The position numbers and the translations under genes are program-made. From the NCBI RefSeq assembly GCF_012726265.1, contig NZ_JAASAG010000002.1:496001-560000 (forward strand): a DNA stretch of 64,000 bases, given 5' to 3'. The notes beneath the pieces were generated by a model. The model was not told the origin of the DNA and searched no databases. It saw only the letters and a program-made list of their open reading frames with translations. Positions within the stretch are counted from its first letter, which is position 1; every line of letters starts with the position of its first letter. Source of the stretch: Streptomyces sp. HNM0575. Lineage in GTDB: Bacteria > Actinomycetota > Actinomycetes > Streptomycetales > Streptomycetaceae. Shown here piece after piece: positions 46,691 through 53,779 of the stretch.

Positions 46691-47728
46691 TCACTTGTCG
46701 GGGGTGTCCTTGACCTTGATCTTGCCCTCGACGATCTCCTTCTTGGCCTTGTCGATGTCCTTCTGGATGTCGTCGATGAAGCCGCCGGAGGTGGCGAGCG
46801 AGACGCCGTCCTCCTTGAGGTCGAAGGACGTGGTGCCCTTCATCGGCTTCTTGTCCTCCACGCTCTTGATCAGGTCGTAGACGGCGACGTCCACGTTCTT
46901 CACGGCGGAGGTGAGGATCGCGTCCTTGTACTTGCCGAGGCCCGGCTGGGTGTACTGGTCGGAGTCGACCCCGATCGCCCAGGCGCCCTTCTTCTTGCTG
47001 ATCTCCTCGATCGAGCCGACGCCGGACTGGCCGGCGGCCGAGTAGATCACGTCGTTGCCCGAGTCGAGCATGCCCTTGGCCTTGTCCTTGGCGGCGGCCG
47101 GGTCGTTGAAGCCCTTGGTGTTGGTCGGGTACAGGTACTGCGAAGTGACCTTGACCTTCGGGTCGGTCTCCTTCACGCCCTGCTCGAAGCCCGCCTGGAA
47201 CTTCTGGATCAGCGCGTTGTTGACGCCGCCGATGAAGCCGACCTCCTTGGACTTGGTCTTCTTCGCGGCGGCGACACCTGCGAGGTAGGACGCCTCGTGC
47301 TCGGCGAAGACCAGACCGGCCACGTTCTTCACCTTCGACGGGGAGTCGACGACGCCGAACGTGGTCTTCGGGAACTTCTTCGCGACCTTGTTGACGGACT
47401 TGCCGTAGTCGAAGCCGACGCCTATGACGGGGTTGAACCCTGCCTCGGCGAGCGAGGTTATCCGCTGCTCGCGGTCGGCCTCCGTCTCGTCGTTGCTGGC
47501 CGTCATCTCCTTGGACTTGACGGACAATTCCTTCTCCGCCTTGTCGACGCCACGTGCCGCCGCCTGGTTGAAGGAGTGGTCGTCACGGCCGCCGACGTCA
47601 AAGGCCAGGCCGACGCCCTTGTCCTTCTTGGCCGCGGACTCTGTGGAGCTCTCACCGCACGCGGTGGCGGTCAGGGCGAGGGCCGCGGTGGCGGTGACCG
47701 CGGCTGCAAGCTTGGTTACCCGACGCAA
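46691..47728 (-). CDS. bmpA: BmpA/Med-family nucleoside-binding lipoprotein
   Basis: 345 residues. The lipoprotein signal MRRVTKLAAAVTATAALALT has the lipobox TATAC (Cys24). The mature part follows the BMP fold (VGLAFDVGGRDDHSFNQAAARGVDKAEKEL, FGVVDSPSKVKNVAGLVFAEHEASYLAGVAA, VGFIGGVNNALIQKFQAGFEQGVK, VDSDQYTQPGLGKYKDAILTSAVKNVDVAVYDL). It captures nucleosides outside the membrane for the ABC importer encoded downstream. TTG start, with AAGGGGA about 10 bases upstream. The promoter overlaps a nucleoside-operator variant. Confidence 0.94.
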   Translation of the reverse strand: MRRVTKLAAAVTATAALALTATACGESSTESAAKKDKGVGLAFDVGGRDDHSFNQAAARGVDKAEKELSVKSKEMTASNDETEADREQRITSLAEAGFNPVIGVGFDYGKSVNKVAKKFPKTTFGVVDSPSKVKNVAGLVFAEHEASYLAGVAAAKKTKSKEVGFIGGVNNALIQKFQAGFEQGVKETDPKVKVTSQYLYPTNTKGFNDPAAAKDKAKGMLDSGNDVIYSAAGQSGVGSIEEISKKKGAWAIGVDSDQYTQPGLGKYKDAILTSAVKNVDVAVYDLIKSVEDKKPMKGTTSFDLKEDGVSLATSGGFIDDIQKDIDKAKKEIVEGKIKVKDTPDK

Positions 47729-47785
47729 GAGGACGTCCCCTTCGGCTTATGGAAGCGCCTCTTCCGGCGCTGGCTTCGGGACAGA

Positions 47786-47799
47786 TTAACGCGCGTAGA
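47786..47799. promoter_or_regulatory. Operator variant inside the bmpA promoter
   Basis: On the minus strand TCTACGCGCGTTAA, matching the pnp/add operator at 11 of the 12 core positions (47787-47798). It lies in the spacer of a likely promoter: TTTACG, 16 bases, TAATCT. Confidence 0.62.
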
Positions 47800-47960
47800 T
47801 TTCACGTAAAGAGGGGTTGGAAAGCTGTTATCGGATCGGTGCCGAGGGGGCCTGCGGCCCCCGGATTCAAGGGCCGCGGCCCCCGGCGCTTCGCGCGGGG
47901 GCGCGGCGGGCGCGGGCCGCCATCGGGGCGCCCTCGGCGGGCAGAGCCCGGCCACTGTCC

Positions 47961-48050
47961 GCCGGTGACCCCAACCGCGCCTGGGCGACGTCCCGTTGGG
48001 AGGGGGTGACCGGACGCGGCACCGGCCGTTCGGGGTTCCGGGGGCGGGCC
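47961..48050. repeat. 90-bp direct repeat, copy 1
   Basis: Begins GCCGGTGACCCCAACC and ends GGGGGCGGGCC. About 83 of 90 bases match the copy at 48250-48339, by eye. Confidence 0.85.
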
Positions 48051-48062
48051 GTTCCGGCATGC

Positions 48063-48151
48063 GTGTCCGGACGGCATGATTTACGGCCGACTTCACGGGA
48101 CCAGGCAGTCAGGTCTGCGTCGGCCACAAATCATGCTTGAGTGTCCGGACG
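48063..48151. repeat. Hairpin element flanked by an 11-bp direct repeat (MITE-like or structured RNA)
   Basis: GTGTCCGGACG (48063-48073), then arm GCATGATTTACGGCCGAC (48074-48091), a 27-base loop with an inner GACC/GGTC pairing, arm GTCGGCCACAAATCATGC (48119-48136), four bases, and GTGTCCGGACG again (48141-48151). The arms pair 9+7 bases around a 2x2 mismatch. Confidence 0.65.
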
Positions 48152-48249
48152 CGCAGCCTGCACGTCCCACCCCCTCCGGACGTCCAGCCGACCCTCCGCC
48201 GGTGACCACAGCACGTCCCCACCCCCTCCGGACGTCCCGGCGATCCTCC

Positions 48250-48339
48250 GCCGGTGACCCCAACCAGGCCTGGGCGACGTCCCGTTGGGAGGGGGTGACC
48301 GGACGTGGCACCGGTGGGTCGGGGTTCCGGGGGCGGGCC
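48250..48339. repeat. 90-bp direct repeat, copy 2
   Basis: Second copy of the repeat at 47961-48050, 289 bases away. It ends just before the stop of the lipocalin-like gene. Confidence 0.85.
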
Positions 48340-48344
48340 GCTGC

Positions 48345-48788
48345 TCATCCGCGGGTCCAGACGATGCGGACCGCTCCCCAGACGCTGTCCGCCGCGAGGG
48401 TCAGGTCTCGGGCGGTGTCGAAGTGGTACGTGCGGACCGGGTCGGTGCCGGTGAGGTTGGGGAAGGAGCCGGACTCGATGTGGTGGGTCACCGTGCCCGC
48501 GTCGCCGTCGACGGTGAAGGTGCCGAAGTAGCCGAAGTAGTCCGGCCAGGCGGCGACGACCTCGTCCGGGTGGGCCTTCAGCCAGTCCTCGTCGGCGAAG
48601 GGAGGGCGGTTCGCGCGCGCCAACTGGGCCGACATGCGGCCGCTGTCGTCGTAGAGGAGCTGTCCGACGGCGTCGGCGCCCAGGGGATGGAACGCGTCGC
48701 CGGCCGCGTCGAACGCCTTCCAGCTCACCAGGCGCCAGGCGCCCAGCAGCCGGGCGCGTGCCGCATGCGTTGTCGTCATGCGGGCCAT
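48345..48788 (-). CDS. Lipocalin-like domain protein
   Basis: 147 residues (139-144 if a later ATG is used). RLLGAWRLVSWKAFDAAGDAFHPLG, GQLLYDDSGRMSAQLARANRP, YFGYFGTFTVDGDAGTVTHHIESGSFPNLTG and RTYHFD match the lipocalin-like family (Lipocalin_5 type), small beta barrels found in many actinomycetes and fungi. A ligand is not known. It begins seven bases after the cutinase-like gene with GAGGG overlapping that stop, so the two are co-translated. Confidence 0.84.
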   Translation of the reverse strand: MARMTTTHAARARLLGAWRLVSWKAFDAAGDAFHPLGADAVGQLLYDDSGRMSAQLARANRPPFADEDWLKAHPDEVVAAWPDYFGYFGTFTVDGDAGTVTHHIESGSFPNLTGTDPVRTYHFDTARDLTLAADSVWGAVRIVWTRG

Positions 48789-48795
48789 TGAACCC

Positions 48796-49647
48796 TCACC
48801 GGCCGCGCGTGCCGAAGGGGCAGGTGTCGCGGGACTCCGTGACGCCGTCGCCGCTCGGCAGCGGGCACGGGGAGCCGGGCGCGCCGGCGAGGAAGTGCCC
48901 GAACCAGGCGACCACTTGGCGCGAGACCAGGCCGTCCGGCGGCGTGGCGACGAAGTGGTCGCCCTTCAGTTCCAGGTACGCCTTCTCCCGGGCGCCGCTC
49001 AGGCCCTCGTAGAACGCGTCGGCGTATTCGGAGACCGGGGCCACCTCGTCGTCGCTGCCGCCGACGACGAGCGTGGGCGCCTCGACCCGGTGCCAGTCGC
49101 GGCGGGTGGCGTACGGGGTCAGGGGCACCGCCGCCCTGATGTGCGGGTTGCGGGCGGCGGCGTACAGCGCTCCGCCGCCGCCCATCGAGTGGCCGAGCAC
49201 CCCGAGGCGTCGCGGATCGGCGCGGTCCGCGGCGTCGCTGCGCTCCGTCGCGTAGTCCAGGGCGCGCAGCAGCTGGCGGCCGCGCTGGGCGGGCGAGTCC
49301 TCGGGGGTCTTCGTGTCGATGGTGATCACCACGAAGCCGTGTGAGGCGAGCAGTTCGCCGTACGGGGCGACCGTCGACTCGTCCGCGCCCAGCCCCGGGG
49401 AGGCGGCGATCACGCCGTAGTCGCGGCTGCCGTCGTCCGGGTAACGGACCGTGCCGTCGCCGAAGCCGCCGTCCGCGTCGTCCGCCGAGACCTGCTGGGT
49501 GACGACCTCGTACGGGCCTGCCCACGGTCCGCCCGCCTTGTGCGGCTCCTCGGAGCAGCCCACGGCGGCAGCCAGCAGGACCGCCCCGAGCAGGCACAGA
49601 GCCCTGCGGGGAACGGCCGCACCGGCGGCAACGCGTGCCATGGTCAT
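48796..49647 (-). CDS. Secreted lipoprotein hydrolase of the cutinase/polyester-hydrolase type
   Basis: 283 residues. Lipoprotein signal (RRALCLLGAVLLAAAVGC, Cys31). Mature alpha/beta hydrolase: DYGVIAASPGLGADESTV (oxyanion), catalytic Ser in LGVLGHSMGGGGAL, acid in LVVGGSDDEVAPV, His in LKGDHFVATPPDG, and a C-terminal Cys pair (SPCPLPS ... RDTCPFG) as in actinomycete cutinases such as those of Thermobifida. The expected role is hydrolysis of extracellular esters (cutin, triglyceride or polyesters); the substrate is inference. Anchored to the outer face of the membrane. In line with the M20 gene (63-base gap). Confidence 0.85.
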   Translation of the reverse strand: MTMARVAAGAAVPRRALCLLGAVLLAAAVGCSEEPHKAGGPWAGPYEVVTQQVSADDADGGFGDGTVRYPDDGSRDYGVIAASPGLGADESTVAPYGELLASHGFVVITIDTKTPEDSPAQRGRQLLRALDYATERSDAADRADPRRLGVLGHSMGGGGALYAAARNPHIRAAVPLTPYATRRDWHRVEAPTLVVGGSDDEVAPVSEYADAFYEGLSGAREKAYLELKGDHFVATPPDGLVSRQVVAWFGHFLAGAPGSPCPLPSGDGVTESRDTCPFGTRGR

Positions 49648-49710
49648 GACGGTACGAAGGCCCGGACGCACCCGGCAACCGCTGCGCCCGCGCCTCCGCC
49701 TCCGTCGCCG

Positions 49711-51006
49711 CTAGGGCGCTCCCTCCGACGGCGCCGGGGTGTCCAGCAGCGCCGCCGCCGTGAAGAGCTCGACCCCTGTCGTGATCGCCGTCTCGTCCAC
49801 GTCGAAGTCGCCCTGGTGCAGGTCGCGCGCGTGGCGCTCGCCGGGCCTGCGCACGCCGAGCCGGGCCATCGCGCCGGGCACGTGCTCCAGATACCAGGAG
49901 AAGTCCTCGCCGCCCAGGCTCTGTTCGGTGTCCTCGACGGTGGGCGTGCCGCGCCGTGCCGTCATCGCCGTGCGCAACAGCTCGGTCGTGCCCGCCTCGT
50001 TGACCACCGGCGGAACGCCCCGCACATACGTGATCTCCGACTTGGCACGGTGCAGCGTCGCGGTCTCGTCGATCGCGGCGTGCACCAGGTCGGGCGCGTC
50101 ACGCCAGGCCACGATGTCGAGGCAGCGCAGGGTGCCGGAGAGTTCGGCGCGCTGCGGGACGACGTTGCACGCGTGGCCGGATTCGATGCGTCCCCAGGTG
50201 AGGGCCATTCCGGCGCGGGCGTCGACGCGGCGGGAGAGCAGGGCGGGGACCTCGGTGACGAGCTTGGCCGCGGCCGTGACCAGGTCGGTCGTCAGGTGCG
50301 GGCGTGCGGTGTGCCCGCCGGGGCCGCTGAGGTTCACCTCGACGCGGTCGCACGCGGAGGTGATCGGGCCGATGCGCAGGCCGATCCGTCCGGCGTCGAC
50401 GCGGGGGTCGCAGTGGACGGCGATGATGCGGCCGACTCCGTCGAGCGCGCCGCCGTCGATGGCGTCGGTGGCGCCGCCGGGCAGCACCTCCTCCGCAGGC
50501 TGGAAGAGCAGCCGCACGGAACGCGTCAGGTGCCCCGCACGGGCCAGGCCGGCGAGGACGAGCCCCGCGCCGAGCACCACGGTGGTGTGCACGTCGTGGC
50601 CGCAGGCGTGCGCGCGGTCGGGAACGGTCGAGCGGTACGGCACCGACTTGGTGTCCGGGATCGGCAGCGCGTCGATGTCCGCGCGCAGCGCCAGCATCGG
50701 CCGTACGCCGTCCCAGCGCTCGGCGAAGCCCGGGTGGATGTCGCACAGCAGGCCGGTGCCCATCGGCAGGGTGCGGGGCCGCAGCCCGGCCTGCTCCAGA
50801 CGCGTCTTGATCGCGGCGGTCGTACGGAACTCCTGGTTGCCCAGCTCCGGATGCATGTGCAGGTCGCGTCTGAAAGCGACCAGTTCCTCGCGAAGCTCGT
50901 CGGGAAGTCTGCCGGGCAGCTCGGGAACGACGCCCAGGAGGGCTGCTTCGACCGCTGCTTCGCCCGTCGGGTCCACCTCAGGCTCAGGGGACAGGACTCT
51001 GTTCAT
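49711..51006 (-). CDS. M20-family metal-dependent amidohydrolase
   Basis: 431 residues. FRRDLHMHPELGNQEFRT, LRADIDALPIPD, AHACGHDVHTTVVLGA and LLFQPAEEVLPGGA supply the binuclear metal ligands of the IAA-amino acid/N-acyl amidohydrolase branch; the dimerisation insert has VEVNLSGPGGHTARPH, and a last His-containing motif (GGEDFSWYLEHVPG) follows. It hydrolyses an N-acyl amino acid or peptide; the substrate is unknown. Start at the ATG at 51006, six bases after a TACCCT box (leaderless). Confidence 0.92.
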   Translation of the reverse strand: MNRVLSPEPEVDPTGEAAVEAALLGVVPELPGRLPDELREELVAFRRDLHMHPELGNQEFRTTAAIKTRLEQAGLRPRTLPMGTGLLCDIHPGFAERWDGVRPMLALRADIDALPIPDTKSVPYRSTVPDRAHACGHDVHTTVVLGAGLVLAGLARAGHLTRSVRLLFQPAEEVLPGGATDAIDGGALDGVGRIIAVHCDPRVDAGRIGLRIGPITSACDRVEVNLSGPGGHTARPHLTTDLVTAAAKLVTEVPALLSRRVDARAGMALTWGRIESGHACNVVPQRAELSGTLRCLDIVAWRDAPDLVHAAIDETATLHRAKSEITYVRGVPPVVNEAGTTELLRTAMTARRGTPTVEDTEQSLGGEDFSWYLEHVPGAMARLGVRRPGERHARDLHQGDFDVDETAITTGVELFTAAALLDTPAPSEGAP

Positions 51007-51012
51007 ATCCGA

Positions 51013-51018
51013 AGGGTA
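51013..51018 (-). promoter_or_regulatory. -10 box of the M20 hydrolase gene (leaderless)
   Basis: TACCCT on the minus strand, six bases before the ATG. Confidence 0.45.
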
Positions 51019-51122
51019 GGCGTATTCAGGCCATCGCATGCAGCCGATCTCGGAAAGTTCAGCCCGTAAGGCGACAAAAAATTTTGGGGATGGCGATTAT
51101 GTCCGGATGCCGGTGGGTATAG

Positions 51123-52769
51123 CTAGGCGCTTGCCCGGTCGGCTCCCGTAGGCCGTGAGCTGCGCGAGGAGCGCGGGGGCCGTACGTCACCGGGCGGCGC
51201 CGCGGGAGCGGTCCCGGTGCCGGGCTCGCTCCGGGTCTCCGTTCCGGTTCCGCTGCCTCCGGTGCCCGTCCCGGTTCCGGCGTCCGTCCCGGCCCCGGCA
51301 CCGGCGTCGGTCCCGGCTTCCGTACTCGTGCTCGTTCCCGTGCCCGTTGCGCTCACGGCCTGTGCCGCGCCCGGCACCTCCGTACCGCCGAGCCTGCGCA
51401 CTCGCCGCGCGCTGTCCGTCACGCCGGAGAGGAAGCCCTCCGCCCGCGGGGAGGCGGCGGGTGTGAACCATGTGCGGTCCACTTCGCAGACCGCCACCGA
51501 CACCGGCGTACCCGCGAGGGCGAGCGGCAGGGTGTGCACGACCGTGGAGGGGAAGCTCACGACCGTGCGGCCGATGGGGCCGCGCCGGGCGACCAGCTCC
51601 AGCGGCAGGTCCGGGCGGACGATCTCCAGCCCTGTGGCCGACTTCACCCGGTGAAGTTTGTCGCTGCTCTCGCGGCGGTGGGCGAAGTAGCGGGTGGCGC
51701 CGTGCGTACGTGCCAGGTCCGCGACGCCCTCCAGATAGCGCTCCAGATCGACGACCCCGGTCTCCACCAGCGAGGTGCCCACGAGATCGGTGCCGCGAGT
51801 CAGCCGGGGCGGGCCGAAGCGGGAGCGCGTCCACGCGAAGTCGTTGGCGGTGACCGCGACGCCCATCTCGCGCAGCCTGCTTTCGGAGGCGTCGACGGGC
51901 ATCGAGCTGAAGATCTCGACGCGGCGGACGCGCTCGCCGCCTTCGCCGCCTTCGCCGTCCGCTTCCCCGGGCCCGCCCGTGCCGCCCGGGGTGAGCCGTG
52001 CGCGGGCCCGGCGTGCGAACGGTGCGAAGAGCACGGCCTGTGCCGCCGCCTGCGGACCGGCCGGTGCCGAGCCCTTGCGGTGCCAGCGCACCAGCCGCTC
52101 CCCGCCCGCGAGTTGGGAGACGAACTCCATGGTGGCGGTGCCGTCGTCGACCACGACGACGCTGCGGGCGGAGGTGAGCGTGAGCAGCAGCTGCACGTAG
52201 CGGGAGAACGGGTCGCCGATCACGACCCGCCGTGCGCGGCGCAGTCGGCCGACGAGCGAGCCGATGGTCTTCAGCGGCGCGGTGGGACCGCCGCGCGCCT
52301 CCTCCCAGCGCACTTCGACGCCCTCGTCCCTGGCCAGTTCGGCGACCCTGCGCAACTGCCCGCGCGTCATGGGGTCGTGGGGCGAGAGGACCACCACGGT
52401 CAGGGCCCGGCGCCCGGGCGCGACGGCGCGCTCCACGCCGACCCGACCCTCCGGCCCCTGACCCTCCGAATCCCGAACCGCCGAATCCTGAACCGCCGAA
52501 CTCTGATCACCGGCGGCCCGGTCCCCCGCGTCCTGCCCCGCCGCGTCCTGCCCCGCCGCCCGGTCCGAAGGCGCCTCGTCCAGGGGCACCCGGTCCACGG
52601 CGACCTGTCCCGCGGCGCCCGCCTCCGGGCCGGGCGCACCGGAGATCACCGCCGCGGAGTGCGCCCACTCCAGGACGTTGAGGAGCTGTACGGGACTCTC
52701 CACGAAGGCGAGCGTGCCGCCTGCCCTTCTGCCCCGGGCACGCGCCCCCTCCCGTGCGCTTCGGCTCAC
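51123..52769 (-). CDS. Putative sialyl/polysialyltransferase-like glycosyltransferase
   Basis: 548 residues, GTG start four bases after a GGAGG that overlaps the neuB end. Starts GGTLAFVESPVQLLNVLEW. Residues ~60-115 are an Asp/Gln/Ala repeat insert (GQDAAGQDAGDRAAGDQ). VVVVDDGTATMEF (Asp208-Asp209-Gly210) and VVSFPSTVVHTLPLAL (Ser408-Thr409) resemble the D/E-D/E-G and S-S/T motifs of bacterial polysialyltransferases; the HP motif may be replaced by AHRRESSDK. The last ~80 residues are Gly/Thr/Glu repeats. It is the last gene of the nonulosonate operon, so transfer of a CMP-activated sugar is likely. The fold assignment is inference. Confidence 0.75.
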   Translation of the reverse strand: MSRSAREGARARGRRAGGTLAFVESPVQLLNVLEWAHSAAVISGAPGPEAGAAGQVAVDRVPLDEAPSDRAAGQDAAGQDAGDRAAGDQSSAVQDSAVRDSEGQGPEGRVGVERAVAPGRRALTVVVLSPHDPMTRGQLRRVAELARDEGVEVRWEEARGGPTAPLKTIGSLVGRLRRARRVVIGDPFSRYVQLLLTLTSARSVVVVDDGTATMEFVSQLAGGERLVRWHRKGSAPAGPQAAAQAVLFAPFARRARARLTPGGTGGPGEADGEGGEGGERVRRVEIFSSMPVDASESRLREMGVAVTANDFAWTRSRFGPPRLTRGTDLVGTSLVETGVVDLERYLEGVADLARTHGATRYFAHRRESSDKLHRVKSATGLEIVRPDLPLELVARRGPIGRTVVSFPSTVVHTLPLALAGTPVSVAVCEVDRTWFTPAASPRAEGFLSGVTDSARRVRRLGGTEVPGAAQAVSATGTGTSTSTEAGTDAGAGAGTDAGTGTGTGGSGTGTETRSEPGTGTAPAAPPGDVRPPRSSRSSRPTGADRASA

Positions 52770-52779
52770 TGCGCCTCCG

Positions 52780-53739
52780 TCAGACCACGGCCGGCTCGCG
52801 CTCGGCCCCGTCGGTTCCGGCACCTTCGGCCGCCGACTCCGCCTCGGCGACGACGCCCTTGACGCGGCGCAGCTTCTCCATGGGCTTCAACTCGCTGTCG
52901 TAGACCTTCTTCACACCGTCGCCCAGCGACTCCTCGATGATGCGGATGTCGCGCACGAGCCGCGCCAGGCCCTGCGGCTCGACGGAAGCGGCCTGGTCGG
53001 AGCCCCACATCGCGCGGTCGAGCGTGATGTGCCGCTCCACGAAGCAGGCGCCGAGGGCGACGGCGGCGAGGCTGGTCTGAAGGCCGGTCTCGTGGCCGCT
53101 GTAGCCGATGGGCACGTTCGGGAACTCGCGCTCCAGCGTGTGGATCATGCGCAGGTTCAGCTCGGCCGCCTGTGCCGGGTACGTCGAAGTGGCGTGGCAC
53201 AGCACGATGTTGGCGCTGCCGAGCACCTCGACCGCGTGGCGGATCTGCTCCGGGGTGGACATGCCCGTGGAGAGGATCGCGGTGCGGCCGGTGGCACGTA
53301 TCGCGCGCAGCAGCTCGTCGTCGGTGAGCGACGCGGAGGCGACCTTGTAGCAGGGCACGCCGAACTTCTCGAGGAACGTGACCGATTCGACGTCCCACGG
53401 CGAGGCGAACCAGTCAATGCCCCGCTTCCGGCAGTGCTCGTCGATGGCGCGGTAGCCGTCCTCGTCGAACTCGACGCGGTGCCGGTAGTCGATGTACGTC
53501 ATGCGGCCCCAGGGGGTGTCGCGCTCGACGTCCCACTGGTCGCGCGGCGTGCACACCTCGGGGGTGCGCTTCTGGAACTTCACTGCGTCGCAGCCGGCTT
53601 CGGCGGCGGCGTCGATGAGCGCGAAGGCGTTCTCCAGCTCGCCGTTGTGGTTGATGCCGATCTCACCGGTGACGTACACGGGGTGGCCGGGGCCGACGGT
53701 CTTCTCACCGAGGCTGCGCAGACGGGGGTTGGTGCTCAT
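52780..53739 (-). CDS. neuB: N-acetylneuraminate/Kdn synthase family protein (NeuB, without SAF domain)
   Basis: 319 residues. The NeuB TIM barrel is clear: VYVTGEIGINHNGELENAFALIDAA, AVKFQKRTPEVCTPRDQWD, WFASPWDVESVTFLEKFGVPCYKVASAS, ILSTGMSTPEQI, CHATSTYPAQAAELNLRMI, IGYSGHETGLQTSLAAVALGA, ERHITLDRAMWGSDQAAS. It condenses phosphoenolpyruvate with a hexose or hexosamine (mannose or ManNAc type) to a nine-carbon ulosonic acid. The C-terminal antifreeze-like (SAF) domain present in most NeuB proteins is missing; the tail is only Ala/Glu-rich. It lies between the CMP-transferase and glycosyltransferase genes with short gaps. Confidence 0.92.
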   Translation of the reverse strand: MSTNPRLRSLGEKTVGPGHPVYVTGEIGINHNGELENAFALIDAAAEAGCDAVKFQKRTPEVCTPRDQWDVERDTPWGRMTYIDYRHRVEFDEDGYRAIDEHCRKRGIDWFASPWDVESVTFLEKFGVPCYKVASASLTDDELLRAIRATGRTAILSTGMSTPEQIRHAVEVLGSANIVLCHATSTYPAQAAELNLRMIHTLEREFPNVPIGYSGHETGLQTSLAAVALGACFVERHITLDRAMWGSDQAASVEPQGLARLVRDIRIIEESLGDGVKKVYDSELKPMEKLRRVKGVVAEAESAAEGAGTDGAEREPAVV

Positions 53740-53779
53740 GAGGACGGTTCTCCTCCATCTTTCTTGCTGTCGAAGTGAG

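Larger units (their letters stand above)
47729..48344. other. 616-bp region upstream of bmpA with direct repeats and a large hairpin
   Basis: Holds the bmpA promoter and operator (to ~47812), two copies of a 90-bp repeat, a structured hairpin element between them, and two copies of CACCCCCTCCGGACGTCC. No protein gene is supported. Confidence 0.7.

Noticed and set aside
48074-48136. tRNA-like look of the hairpin with a paired acceptor-type stem
   Set aside because: No anticodon arm, T-arm consensus or CCA region; only a stem with an internal loop.
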